DNA of 64,000 nt from Variovorax sp. V213 (GTDB lineage: Bacteria > Pseudomonadota > Gammaproteobacteria > Burkholderiales > Burkholderiaceae_C). The stretch is from the NCBI RefSeq assembly GCF_041154455.1, contig NZ_AP028664.1, forward strand, positions 2,791,001 to 2,855,000, in the 5' to 3' direction. Position 1 is the first letter of the stretch. Each line of letters starts with the position of its first letter. The notes below the pieces were generated by a model. It was not told where the DNA came from. It worked only from the letters and a program-made list of their open reading frames with translations, and made no database searches. The translations under genes were made by a program, and so were the position numbers. Positions 49,575-58,193 of this stretch are shown one piece after another.

Positions 49575-50516
49575 CTAGCCGCGCGGCGCCGCGTCCGCAG
49601 GGCCGTTGAGCCATGCCTGCTTCGACTCGAAGAGCCGATGAAGATAGTCGGTGACCGCCCGGATGCGGGCCGAGTACTGGAGGTCATGGTGCACGCTCAC
49701 CCAGAGCGTCCGCGTCACCTTCGCCGCGTCGGCAAGCACCGGCACCAGCGTGTCCTCCTTCACCACGGAGAACTTGGGCAGCAGCACCAGGCCGAGCCCG
49801 GACGCCGCGGCGGCCATCTGCGCCAGCATGCTGTTGGATTGGAAGCCCATCGGGGGCCTTGCGACCAGTTCATCGAGCCAGCGGACCGCATCGAGCTGTA
49901 TCAGATCGTCCAGGTATCCGACGAACTGATGCTTGGGCAGATCGGACAGACTCGCCGGCACCCCGTGGCTCTCGAGATAGCTCCGCGAGGCATACAGATA
50001 CAGCGCGAACGAACCCGCTGTCTCGCATGCCAGTCCCTGGCCGATCGGTTTGAAAAAACTGACGAAAACATCGGCTTCCCTGCGGCTCACATTGACGATC
50101 GAAGAAGACGTCACCAGTTCCACCCGCAGCTTGGGATACGTGCGCAGCAGCGGCTCGAGGTGGCGAGCCACGAAGGTGGTGCCGATCCCCTCCATCATGG
50201 CGATACGCACGCTGCCCGACGGCTCCCTGTCAGTTCCGCCGAGCTCCTCCTGCAGCGACAACACTGCCCTCTCCATGTTCTCGGCCTGGAGGGCGAGAAC
50301 ATGCGCCAGCTCAGTGGGTTTGAGCCCGGCGCGGTGACGTTCGAAAAGCGGGCCGCCCAGGCAAAGCTCCAGCTGCGAGAGCCGGCGGCTGACCGTGGAA
50401 TGATCGATGTGAAGCTGCCGGGCTGCCTGGGAAAGACTCCCCGTACGGTTGATATGCAGGAACAGTCGCACATCGTCCCAATCGAGGTTGGCGAGGGGTA
50501 CCTTCTTGGTCGTCAT
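49575..50516 (-). CDS. LysR-family transcriptional regulator
   Basis: 313 aa. The winged helix is at residues 11-70 (LDWDDVRLFLHINRTGSLSQAARQLHIDHSTVSRRLSQLE), then an effector domain with EADVFVSFFKPIGQGLACETAGS. The ATG at 50516 (MTTKKVPLANLDWDDV) is chosen; the long frame upstream belongs to another gene. It lies 134 nt upstream of the cystathionine lyase-like gene on the same strand and downstream of the cut ABC ATPase gene. Confidence 0.9.
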   Translation of the reverse strand: MTTKKVPLANLDWDDVRLFLHINRTGSLSQAARQLHIDHSTVSRRLSQLELCLGGPLFERHRAGLKPTELAHVLALQAENMERAVLSLQEELGGTDREPSGSVRIAMMEGIGTTFVARHLEPLLRTYPKLRVELVTSSSIVNVSRREADVFVSFFKPIGQGLACETAGSFALYLYASRSYLESHGVPASLSDLPKHQFVGYLDDLIQLDAVRWLDELVARPPMGFQSNSMLAQMAAAASGLGLVLLPKFSVVKEDTLVPVLADAAKVTRTLWVSVHHDLQYSARIRAVTDYLHRLFESKQAWLNGPADAAPRG

Positions 50517-50692
50517 GCGGCCTTCTCGTGTGTTGTCGTGTGCAATCCTGCTCCATCGGCCTGACTGGCTTCTGGATTCTGGATAGCATTTCACATCGAG
50601 ATGCGCAAAACAAGTGAAAGCGCAGCCTCGTACGGCCGCTTCCCCGTCCGGACCACTCAGTGCCCGGAAGATGGAGGATTGCCGAGGCGAAC

Positions 50693-51345
50693 TCAGCCTG
50701 TCGACTGCTCGACGTGCGCCTGGCGTCGGTACAGGAAGTCCATCAGCGCGCGCCTGCACTCTGCATAGGTCGAATCGGTGGCCAGGCTGACGCGGTCGCG
50801 CGGCCGCCCGATGGGAACGTCCAGGATCTCCCCGATCCGCGCCGCGGGACTGTTCGTCATCATGACGATGCGGTCCGCAAGGAGCACCGCCTCGTCCACG
50901 TCGTGCGTGACCATGACGACGGTGCTTTCGGTTTTCTCGACGATGCCGAGCAGCTCGTCCTGCAACCTGGCGCGCGTGAGTGCGTCGAGCGCACCGAAAG
51001 GCTCGTCCATCAGCAGGACCTGCGGTTCCATCGACAGCGCCCGGGCGATGCCGACGCGCTGCTTCATGCCGCCGGAGATTTCGCTGGGCTTCTTGTGCGC
51101 TGCATGCACCAGGCCGACCATCTCGAGCGCCGCCTCGGTACGGCGATGGACCGCGGAAGCAGATTCGCCGCGAAACACGCTGCGCACGGCCATGCGCACA
51201 TTGTCGAAGCAGCTGAGCCATGGCAGGAGCGAATGGTTCTGGAACACCATCGCCCGCCGAGGTCCTGGCCCACGGATCACCTCCCCGTCGCACGAGACGG
51301 TTCCCGCGGTCGGCGATGCCAGCCCGGCGAGAAGATTGAGCAGCG
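50693..51345 (-). pseudogene. Nitrate/sulfonate-type ABC transporter ATPase, truncated at Walker A
   Basis: The open frame runs from the insertion border and reads LLNLLAGLASPTAGTVSCDGEVIRGPGPRRAMVFQNHSLLPWL, so Walker A (G-x-x-G-x-G-K-S-T) is just missing. The Q-loop (VFQNHSLL), signature (SEISGGMKQRVGIARALS), Walker B (QVLLMDEPFGALD) and H-loop (VMVTHDVDEA) are present. The C-terminal SPAARIGEILDVPIGRPRDR stretch is as in nitrate-transport NrtD-type proteins. Without Walker A it cannot work. It borders the IS3 remnant structure. Confidence 0.88.
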
Positions 51346-51427
51346 TGTGTTAGTGCCGATGCAATCTTGACCAGCTAAACCGCAAAGTTGGAGTGAACCC
51401 CTGCGGCTGGACCACCCGGAGTCAGAT

Positions 51428-52225
51428 CTAAGCCGCTTGCTGGACCAGTTGATCTTCGAACTCGTTGGGTGACCGATAGCCAAGCGCCGAGTGGACGCGC
51501 TTGGCGTTATAGACCTCTTCGATGAACCTCGGCAGCCGGGCCGCGACATCGGCGAAGGTCTCATAGCCGCCGATGTAGATGTCCTCGACCTTGAGCGTCT
51601 TCATGAAGCTCTCGGCCTGTGCATTGTGGTACGGATTGCCGGGTGAGCTCATCGAGCCGCGCAGCCCCGCTTCCTGCAAGGCCCTGCGGTAGGTCTCGCT
51701 TGCGTACTGCGCCCCGCGGTCCGTATGGAAGATGCAGCCAGGCGCAGGGCATCGGCTTTGCACGGCGGATCGCAGTGCCGCCAAGGCCAGCGTCGTATCG
51801 ATATTGCGCGAGATCGCGTAGCCCACCACCTTGCGGCTGCAGGCATCCAGAATGGCCGCCAGATAGCAGAACCCCGTGGCAATCCGGATGTAGGTGAAGT
51901 CCGCCACCCACACCACGTTGGGCTGGGTCGGGATGACATTGCGGTACAGGTTTGGAAAGATCGGCGAGTCATGCCTGCTGTCGGTGGTGCGCACAAAGCG
52001 CCTGCGCGGCTTGATGCCTAAGCCTTGGGCCCTCATCACACGCGCGACACGCTTGTGATTGACCACATGCCCACGTCTGTGCGGTTCGTGCGTCACGCGC
52101 CGGTAGCCATAGCCAGGCAACTCGTCCTGAATGCTCTCGATCAGTTCGATGAGGCGCCCATCGTTGAGGTACTCGCTGGTCGCCGTCGACCGATAGTAGA
52201 AGGTGCTGCGCGGCAGTTCGATCAC
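51428..52225 (-). CDS. IS3-family transposase OrfB (DDE integrase core)
   Basis: 265 aa. The rve-type core shows the three acidic residues in VWVADFTYIR, CIFHTDRGAQYAS and NAQAESFMKTLKVE, with the HTH_21 part upstream (IELIESIQDELPGYGYRRVTHEPHRRGHVVNHKRVARVMRAQGL). It overlaps OrfA by 4 nt (ATGA), so it may be made by coupling or as a fusion through frameshifting. It is complete. Confidence 0.93.
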   Translation of the reverse strand: MIELPRSTFYYRSTATSEYLNDGRLIELIESIQDELPGYGYRRVTHEPHRRGHVVNHKRVARVMRAQGLGIKPRRRFVRTTDSRHDSPIFPNLYRNVIPTQPNVVWVADFTYIRIATGFCYLAAILDACSRKVVGYAISRNIDTTLALAALRSAVQSRCPAPGCIFHTDRGAQYASETYRRALQEAGLRGSMSSPGNPYHNAQAESFMKTLKVEDIYIGGYETFADVAARLPRFIEEVYNAKRVHSALGYRSPNEFEDQLVQQAA

Positions 52226-52584
52226 TTGGCACCCCCGTCGGATGGAGCAGGCTTCGGGCCGGTGACGATCGACAAGTTCTCGTTGTCGCTCGCGAGGCGC
52301 AGGCGTGGCGTTTTTTTGACCAGGTCCAACTCCATCGTGAGCTGGCCGACCTTGCGCTCAAGCGCAGCGATCTTGGCTTCGTACTCCGCGATGACCGATG
52401 CTTCGGCCTCTTCGGTGCTGAGCTCACCCCGGTCGTACTGCGTCAGCCACAGCTGAATCAGATTGGTCGACAGGGTGTACTTCCTGGCCGCATCACGGCG
52501 CCCGATGGCGCCGCTGCGGATGTCTTGGCACAGCTGGATCTTGAACTCCGGCGCGTGGCGCCGGTACGGACCTCTCGATGACAT
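52222..52584 (-). CDS. IS3-family transposase OrfA (helix-turn-helix)
   Basis: 120 aa. The HTH domain is RHAPEFKIQLCQDIRSGAIGRRDAARKYTLSTNLIQLWLTQYD, followed by a leucine-zipper-type coil (ASVIAEYEAKIAALERKVGQLTMELDLVKK). It is the DNA-binding subunit of the IS3 transposase. The ATG (MSSRGPYRRHAPEFK) has AGAAGGTC upstream. Confidence 0.92.
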   Translation of the reverse strand: MSSRGPYRRHAPEFKIQLCQDIRSGAIGRRDAARKYTLSTNLIQLWLTQYDRGELSTEEAEASVIAEYEAKIAALERKVGQLTMELDLVKKTPRLRLASDNENLSIVTGPKPAPSDGGAK

Positions 52585-52695
52585 GACCTTCTCCTGGTTG
52601 AAGGCTCAGCCAGCGTATCAGTTCTGATTTGCCCGGTGGTCCAGCCGCAGGGGTTCACTCCAAACGCTGATCTCGATTGCACTGGCGCTAACACA

Positions 52696-53030
52696 AAGTC
52701 ATCCGAGAGCCGGTTTGGGCCGTCGAGCCCAATTCGGGGATCATCCAACCTGCCCCCGGCGACACCATCTCCACAGATGATGTGAAAGTCATGGGCTGGG
52801 CCTGGAGCAACAACGGCATCGGCGGCGTGGCGCTCAGCACCGATGGCGGCGCGACCTGGCATGAAGCCGAGATCCGGCCCCGCCGGGAATTCGAATGGCA
52901 GCAGTTCTCGGCGACGCTTCCGCTGCCGCGAACGCCCGGCCCGATGAGCATCGTCGCGAGAGCCCGTGACGCCGATGGATCGATCCAGCCGTTGAGCGGG
53001 ACACGAAGCGCGGCCCATTCGGTCCAGATT
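52696..53030 (+). pseudogene. C-terminal fragment of a sulfite-oxidase-family gene
   Basis: The plus frame reads VIREPVWAVEPNSGIIQPAPGD and then VKVMGWAWSNNGIGGVALSTDGGATWHEAEIRPRREF, the Mo-co dimerisation domain of a molybdopterin oxidoreductase, ending near GTRSAAHSVQI. The whole molybdopterin domain is missing: it was cut at the IS border. It is related to, but clearly different from, the intact gene at 45180-46166. The frame continues to 53222 without meaning. Confidence 0.8.
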
Positions 53031-53111
53031 AACCGGCTGCCACCGGCCTCTAAAGCGGCGGACGCTGGAACCCAAGCTTCAATTCGGCATTTGCGCGATG
53101 CGGCTACGTCG

Positions 53112-53430
53112 GCCCCTTCGTCTCCAAGATCCCATCAAATTCCGGCCATCACGGCCAAGGCCTCACGCGCCACCGAGCCCAAGAGGTGTTCATTCGGCGC
53201 GTGCTGCGAGCACGCGGCATAAGAATGGGGAACCCATACCGTAGGCAGGCCAAGGGTTTCAGCGAAGATCGCATTGGGAACGGTGCCGCCAATATTCGGC
53301 AGCAGTGCAGGCTTCTTCCCCGTGGACGCCTCGATGGAGCGAAGCGTCCATTCGACCCAGGGATCATTCAGGTCAAGGCGAGTTGCGGTTCCGGCAGGCT
53401 GCACCGTTACCTTCACAGACGAGATCCCTG
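53112..53430 (-). pseudogene. C-terminal fragment of an M20-family peptidase
   Basis: The minus strand encodes SVKVTVQPAGTATRLDLNDPWVEWTLRSI, then NIGGTVPNAIFAETLGLPTVWVPHSYAACSQHAPNEHLLGSVAREALAVMAGI, the end of an M20 dipeptidase/deacylase. The catalytic N-terminal part is absent. Near the end, TGG has become TGA (I-stop-W-D-L-G at about 53135), so the original tail IWWDLGDEG is broken too. It points opposite to the neighbouring fragments. Confidence 0.8.
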
Positions 53431-53534
53431 GGCGGCGAAGTGCTCTTCGAGGTACCGGTGCGCGTTCCCAGTCCGTGCCGACGACGTACCTCAATTGGCA
53501 GTGCGCCCGTGCAGTGGGTGGGATCGCACCGACG

Positions 53535-53843
53535 GGTGACTACTTCATGACGATCACTGATGACGATGCGGTCGCTGCGATGCGACTCCTGGCGATCGGC
53601 AATGAATTGGACCTCCCTATGGTTTCTGGCGAATCAGGCGCTGCCGGTCTCGCAGGTCTCGTCGAACTCCGAAGCCAGGCGGCACAGGCTGCCACGGTTG
53701 GGCTGGGGCCCGATGCGCGCGTGCTGCTGATCAGTACCGAAGGTGCCACTGCCCCTGCCACCTATCAGGCGCAAGTCGGACAGTCTGAAGCGCAGGTGCT
53801 GGCACGCCAAAGAAGTAGCGTGATGCTCAGCCGCAGCACCTGA
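53535..53843 (+). pseudogene. C-terminal fragment of a diaminopropionate ammonia-lyase
   Basis: The frame reads GDYFMTITDDDAVAAMRLLA, then MVSGESGAAGLAGLVELRSQ, then LGPDARVLLISTEGATAPATYQAQVG. This is the end of a PLP-dependent diaminopropionate ammonia-lyase (DpaL/YgeX type). The PLP lysine domain is missing. In E. coli ygeX (this enzyme) and ygeY (an M20 peptidase) are neighbours, as are the two fragments here. Confidence 0.75.
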
Positions 53844-54181
53844 TCAAGTACCGAATTCGCCCGGCGGAGGGCGCACTCCAGCACTCGGCCATCACGGCCT
53901 CCAACACACGCACCTTGGAGCCGCAGGGCCGCATCGCGGTGGACAGTCGCTGATGCGCTTCGATGAGTATGCCGGGTTTGCTTTCAGCTTTCTCGCAACC
54001 CTCCAAGGTGACCGACGAGTTGCCTGCGACTCTCAAGGCCGCTTTGCAGCCGGTCGGTGTCCCGACGCGCGCTGGGGGCTGGGGTTTTATGCAAGCCACC
54101 GTGCAAGTTTACGGGTGCCGGCTTGCATGCTTCTCGCATGCAGTGATGGGAATCTCAACCCGTTCTGCTTTAGGAGTTTTC
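53844..54181. other. Gap between the gene fragments and the second tctC gene
   Basis: No intact gene. The plus strand around 53829-53953 stays open as KYRIRPAEGALQHSAITASN...RIAVDSR and then stops; it could be the tail of one more broken gene that I cannot name. The region next to 54182 holds the TctC ribosome site TTTAGGAG. Confidence 0.4.
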
Positions 54182-55162
54182 ATGTCCATCCCACGAAGAA
54201 CCGCTCTCAAAACAGCATGCGCATCGGCCGTCGGCTGCATGAGCGCCACACCCTGGATCTTGGCGCGCGCCAACCAAGCGCTCAAGATCGTTTCGCCTTT
54301 TAACGCGGGCGGGGTCAATGACGTATTGGCACGAGCATTGGCTAAACCGCTCGGCGACCTGCTGCACCAAAATGCAATTGTGGAGAACCGACCCGGTGCA
54401 GGCGGCAGCATCGGTGCCGGCTATGTCGCTCGCTCGGCACCTGATGGCAACACCTTGCTTCTGGGCATCGTCGATACACAGTCGATTATTCAGTTCATTT
54501 ACCGCAAACTGCCTTACAACCCCGAAACTGATTTTCGCCCGGTGAGTTTGGTCTCCTATATTCCTATCGTGCTGATGGTGGGTCAATCACTGGACCAGAT
54601 CCGCAATGTCGCGGATTTGACCCGGCTGGCCAAGAGCCGGCCCGGCGGCATCAGCTATGCCAGCTGGGGCGTGGGCAGCATCATCCATCTCGCCATGGAA
54701 CGGCTGGCAACGGCCTTGGGCCTTGAACTGCTCCACGTGCCTTTTTCGGGCCAAGCACCCGCCGTGCAAGCTGTGCTCAGCAAACAGGTGGACATGATGT
54801 TCGTCCCTGCGGGCGCCGCCGACGCCGCATCCAAAGATGGCCGGGCCAGGATTCTGGCGAGTGCAACGACCACCCGCCTGGACTTGTTGCCGCAGGTTCC
54901 TACACTCAAGGAGCTGGGCGTCGACCTGTCGATGGCGCTCTGGCAAGCGCTGTATGCGCCGGCCGGCACAACTGCTGCGAAGGTGGACGAACTGACGAGT
55001 GCCGTGCACAAGGCCATGCAGGACAAGGCGTTCGTCGACGTGCTGCGTGTGCAGGGCGCCAAGCCTGATCCCACCTCCGCCGACGGATTGCGCAAGCTGC
55101 AGAGCGAAGAGCGGCAGGTGTATGGCGCACTGGTCAAGCGACTCGACATCCGGATCGACTAG
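54182..55162 (+). CDS. Tripartite tricarboxylate transporter receptor (TctC/Bug family), copy 2
   Basis: 326 aa with an N-terminal twin-arginine-like signal (MSIPRRTALKTACASAVGCMSATPWILARA). The mature part starts LKIVSPFNAGGVNDVLARALAKPLGDLL, then ENRPGAGGSIGAGYVARSAPDGNTLLLG, the Bug signature. It shares the family with the 32306 protein but the two differ clearly. No TctAB genes are nearby. It stands alone between decayed sequences. A TTTAGGAG ribosome site precedes the start. Confidence 0.88.
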   Translation: MSIPRRTALKTACASAVGCMSATPWILARANQALKIVSPFNAGGVNDVLARALAKPLGDLLHQNAIVENRPGAGGSIGAGYVARSAPDGNTLLLGIVDTQSIIQFIYRKLPYNPETDFRPVSLVSYIPIVLMVGQSLDQIRNVADLTRLAKSRPGGISYASWGVGSIIHLAMERLATALGLELLHVPFSGQAPAVQAVLSKQVDMMFVPAGAADAASKDGRARILASATTTRLDLLPQVPTLKELGVDLSMALWQALYAPAGTTAAKVDELTSAVHKAMQDKAFVDVLRVQGAKPDPTSADGLRKLQSEERQVYGALVKRLDIRID

Positions 55163-55246
55163 GAGTGATGTCTCAATAGGTTGTTCACCCGGAACGGTCT
55201 GGGGACTGGAGTTACCACGCTTCAGTCACCCAGAGGGAACGACCGC

Positions 55247-55384
55247 GTGAGCACCCACAAGAATGTCAGATTGACTTTTGAAGGGCGCAAGTTCTTGTCG
55301 AACGCATTGCCGCGAAGGCTGATGCCGGCACTTAAAAAACGTCGAGAAGGGCCCGCTCCTACTCTGATCCTGGGCCTGCCGTGA
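55247..55384 (+). pseudogene. IS481-like transposase 5' remnant
   Basis: From the GTG at 55247 the frame reads STHKNVRLTFEGRKFLSNALPRR, close to the start of IS481-family transposases (M-x-x-HKNARLTPxGR). It then loses similarity and stops at 55384. No matching inverted repeats or core domain are seen. It is likely a remnant of an old insertion at the edge of the accessory block. Confidence 0.5.
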
Positions 55385-55404
55385 ATGCGATTGAATGATG
55401 GCCT

Positions 55405-56298
55405 TTAACCTGCTGGCGTGGTCCCGGTCGGCGCCGCTAGCAGTGGCACGAGGTCCAACACCATCGCATCCGAGCCACCCTCATCGAGCGCTTGAGCAAA
55501 GGTTTGATGGATAGCCTCCGCAATTACGCTTACTGCCCCAGTGTCATTGGCCATGGAGTTGTAGTATCCAAGATCCTTCTTGGCGTTTGACATGGCGAAG
55601 CGCAACGCTGACGAATCGCCAGAGGCGAGGTATGGCCTCAGGCGTTCCAATGCCGCCCCTCCCCCTCCACCCTTCGCCAAGATGTCCACGAATACTTCGG
55701 ATGCGATCCCGGAGCGCTGAGCACAAGCAGCGGCTTCGCACAGGAGAGCAACGAAACCGAGAGAAACGTAGTTATGAAGCAGCTTCATGCGATGACCCGC
55801 GCCGATCGGCCCTGCATGGTTGATGTTTTCGGCGAACGTCGCCAGCAGTGGACGGCACTGATTGAACAATTCCTCATCTCCGCCGACCAGCAGATTGAGC
55901 CGACCCTCGGCAGCCTCCTTCGGTGTTCGGGTCATCGGCGCGTCAAGGAATAGACCTCCCGCGGTCTTCACCGCCTCCGCGATCCGCTCGGTGGACGAGG
56001 GCACGGCCGTCGAACAGTCAATGATTACCGTTCCTTGGCGAAGACCCTGCAACACGCCACCTTCGCCGAGCAATACCGCTTCCACCTGTGGCGTACCTGT
56101 CACGCAGAGGATGACGACTTCCGAGGCGGCTGCGAGTTCCGCGGCGCTGGTCTGCGTCGTCGCCCCAGCCGCTTTCAGTTGGTCCAAGGGTTGGTTGCCG
56201 GAGTGTTCAAGCACGGTCAGTGCATAACCGTGCTTAAGGATGTTCTGGGCGATGCCATGTCCCATCAAACCGATGCCGATCATTCCAATATTCTTCAT
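55405..56298 (-). CDS. 3-hydroxyisobutyrate dehydrogenase-family NAD(P) oxidoreductase
   Basis: 297 aa beta-hydroxyacid dehydrogenase. The Rossmann motif is IGMIGIGLMGHGIAQNIL, the substrate-site DCSTAVPSSTERIAEAV and FLDAPMTRTPKEAAEGRLNLLVGG, and the catalytic lysine K172 (GHRMKLLHNYVSLGF). It could act on 3-hydroxyisobutyrate, tartronate semialdehyde or a related acid. It lies downstream of the pnt genes on the same strand, 109 nt after pntB, and could be part of that transcript. Confidence 0.88.
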   Translation of the reverse strand: MKNIGMIGIGLMGHGIAQNILKHGYALTVLEHSGNQPLDQLKAAGATTQTSAAELAAASEVVILCVTGTPQVEAVLLGEGGVLQGLRQGTVIIDCSTAVPSSTERIAEAVKTAGGLFLDAPMTRTPKEAAEGRLNLLVGGDEELFNQCRPLLATFAENINHAGPIGAGHRMKLLHNYVSLGFVALLCEAAACAQRSGIASEVFVDILAKGGGGGAALERLRPYLASGDSSALRFAMSNAKKDLGYYNSMANDTGAVSVIAEAIHQTFAQALDEGGSDAMVLDLVPLLAAPTGTTPAG

Positions 56299-56407
56299 GC
56301 CAGTTCCCTATTGCGAGAAAAAACTATGTGGGGCTATTGCCGCCTTTGTGCGAGGACCTTGTTCGAGATGTGTTGTTGAACACCATCGACCGGCATTGAA
56401 GTTCGTG

Positions 56408-57832
56408 CTACTCCACAGCCTTGCCCATGTCCTCGACCACTTTCTTCGCATCCCCAAAGACCATCATGGTCTTGTCCATGTAGAAGAGTTCGTTGTCCAG
56501 GCCGGCATAGCCCGCCGCCATGGAGCGCTTGTTCACGATCACCGTCTTGGCCTTGTAGGCTTCCAGAATCGGCATGCCGTAGATCGGGCTGCCCTTGGTA
56601 TGGGCGGCCGGGTTCACCACGTCGTTGGCGCCCAGGATGATGGCGACGTCGGCCTGGCCGAATTCGCCGTTGATATCCTCCATCTCGAACACCTGGTCGT
56701 AGGGCACCTCGGCCTCGGCCAGCAGCACGTTCATGTGGCCGGGCATGCGGCCCGCCACCGGGTGGATGGCGTACTTCACGGTAATGCCCTTGTCGGTCAG
56801 CTTCTGCGCCAACTCCTTCACGGCATGCTGCGCGCGTGCCACCGCCAGGCCGTAGCCCGGCACGATGACCACCGTCTCTGCATTGCCCAGCACAAAGGCC
56901 GCGTCGTCGGCGCTGCCGCTCTTGACCGGCCGCTGCTCCTTCGCGCCGCCGGTGGCCGCGGCCGCCTCGCCGCCGAAGCCGCCCAGGATCACGTTGAAGA
57001 ACGAGCGGTTCATGGCCTTGCACATGATGTAGCTCAGGATCGCGCCCGAAGAGCCCACCAGCGAACCGGCCACGATCAGCATCGCGTTGTTCAGGCTGAA
57101 GCCGATGCCCGCCGCCGCCCAGCCCGAGTAGCTGTTGAGCATCGACACCACCACCGGCATGTCGGCGCCGCCGATCGGGATGATGATGAGCACGCCCATC
57201 ACGAAGGCTAGCGCCAGCATCGCGAAGAACGCGGGCCAGCTTTCGGTGAACATGAACACCAGGCCCAGCCCGACGGTGGCCACGCCGAGCACCAGGTTCA
57301 GCATGTGCTGGCCGGCAAACTGCACTGGCGCGCCCTGGAACAGGCGGAACTTGTACTTGCCCGAGAGCTTGCCGAACGCGATGACCGAGCCGCTGAAGGT
57401 GATGGCGCCGATGGCCGCGCCCAGGAACAGCTCGAGCCGGTTGCCCGCGGGAATCATCTCGCCCTTGGGCGTGATGTTGAACGCATACGGCTCGGCCACG
57501 GCCGCCACCGCGATGAACACCGCCGCCAGGCCGATCATGCTGTGCATGAAAGCGACCAGCTCGGGCATCTTGGTCATCTCGACCTTGTTGGCCATGTAGG
57601 CACCCAGGCCGCCGCCCAGCACCAGCGCAACCAGCACGTAGCCCAGGCCGGTGAGATTGCCGCCCGCCAGCTTGTAGATGAGCGCACCGGTCGTCAGCAC
57701 GGCAATGGCCATGCCGGTCATGCCGAAGATGTTGCCGCGGATGGAGGTGGTGGGGTGGGAGAGGCCCTTCAGGGCCTGGATGAAGCAGATGCTGGCAACG
57801 AGGTACAGCAGCGTGACGAGATTCATGCTCAC
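56408..57832 (-). CDS. pntB: NAD(P) transhydrogenase subunit beta
   Basis: 474 aa membrane subunit with about nine membrane segments and a C-terminal NADP-binding domain (AETVVIVPGYGLAVARAQHAVKELAQ, VLLAEAEVPYDQVFEMEDINGEFGQADV, ILGANDVVNPAAHTKGSPIYGMPIL, dIII signature). With the alpha subunits it moves hydride from NADH to NADP+ using the proton gradient. It overlaps pntAB by 4 nt. Confidence 0.95.
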   Translation of the reverse strand: MSMNLVTLLYLVASICFIQALKGLSHPTTSIRGNIFGMTGMAIAVLTTGALIYKLAGGNLTGLGYVLVALVLGGGLGAYMANKVEMTKMPELVAFMHSMIGLAAVFIAVAAVAEPYAFNITPKGEMIPAGNRLELFLGAAIGAITFSGSVIAFGKLSGKYKFRLFQGAPVQFAGQHMLNLVLGVATVGLGLVFMFTESWPAFFAMLALAFVMGVLIIIPIGGADMPVVVSMLNSYSGWAAAGIGFSLNNAMLIVAGSLVGSSGAILSYIMCKAMNRSFFNVILGGFGGEAAAATGGAKEQRPVKSGSADDAAFVLGNAETVVIVPGYGLAVARAQHAVKELAQKLTDKGITVKYAIHPVAGRMPGHMNVLLAEAEVPYDQVFEMEDINGEFGQADVAIILGANDVVNPAAHTKGSPIYGMPILEAYKAKTVIVNKRSMAAGYAGLDNELFYMDKTMMVFGDAKKVVEDMGKAVE

Positions 57833-58158
57833 TTGGCGACTCTCTCTTCAGCCTTGGGTGCGGCCTTCTTTTCTTTCTTCTTGAACATCTCGAGCATGCG
57901 CCGCGTGACGAGGAAGCCGCCGAAGACGTTCACCGCGGCCAGCGCTACCGCCAGCACGCCCATGGTCTTGCCCAGGCCGGTTTCGGTGAGCGCCGCCGCG
58001 AGCATGGCGCCCACGATCACGATGGCCGAGATCGCGTTGGTCACCGCCATGAGCGGCGTGTGCAGCGCGGGCGTCACCGTCCACACCACGTGGTAGCCCA
58101 CGTAGATGGCCAGCACGAAGATGATCAGGTTGATGACTGTGTGGGAAACGATGTCCAT
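57829..58158 (-). CDS. pntAB: NAD(P) transhydrogenase subunit alpha, membrane part (PntAB)
   Basis: 109 aa with three to four membrane segments (HTVINLIIFVLAIYVGYHVVW, PLMAVTNAISAIVIVGAMLAA, VLAVALAAVNVFGGFLVTRRML). In E. coli it is fused to the soluble part; here, as in many bacteria, it is split from pntAA. The C-terminus is Lys-rich. It is the middle gene of the operon, 35 nt after pntAA and overlapping pntB. Confidence 0.93.
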   Translation of the reverse strand: MDIVSHTVINLIIFVLAIYVGYHVVWTVTPALHTPLMAVTNAISAIVIVGAMLAAALTETGLGKTMGVLAVALAAVNVFGGFLVTRRMLEMFKKKEKKAAPKAEERVAK

Positions 58159-58193
58159 GGGTTCTTCTCCTCGTTCGAACGCTGGGGGGCCGC

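Larger units (their letters stand above)
51346..52695 (-). mobile_element. IS3-family element nested inside remains of a second element
   Basis: The inner IS3 element is 51389-52662 (1274 bp) with 28-bp perfect terminal inverted repeats (51389-51416 and 52635-52662) that start TGGAGTGAACCCC. Outside them lie short arms (51346-51388, 52663-52695) whose outer ends match as TGTGTTAG[T/C]GCC, with TGCAATC shared further in, an arrangement that resembles the ends of another IS type. No target duplication is seen at either level, and the flanks belong to different genes, so the site is a rearrangement junction. Confidence 0.7.

Noticed and set aside
51386..52665. Target duplication for the IS3 element
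   Set aside because: Three-base flanks (AGT and AAC) differ, so no duplication can be claimed.
53829..53953. Possible fourth fragment (KYRIRPAEGALQHSAITASN...)
   Set aside because: Too short to assign to any family; mentioned only as part of the gap.
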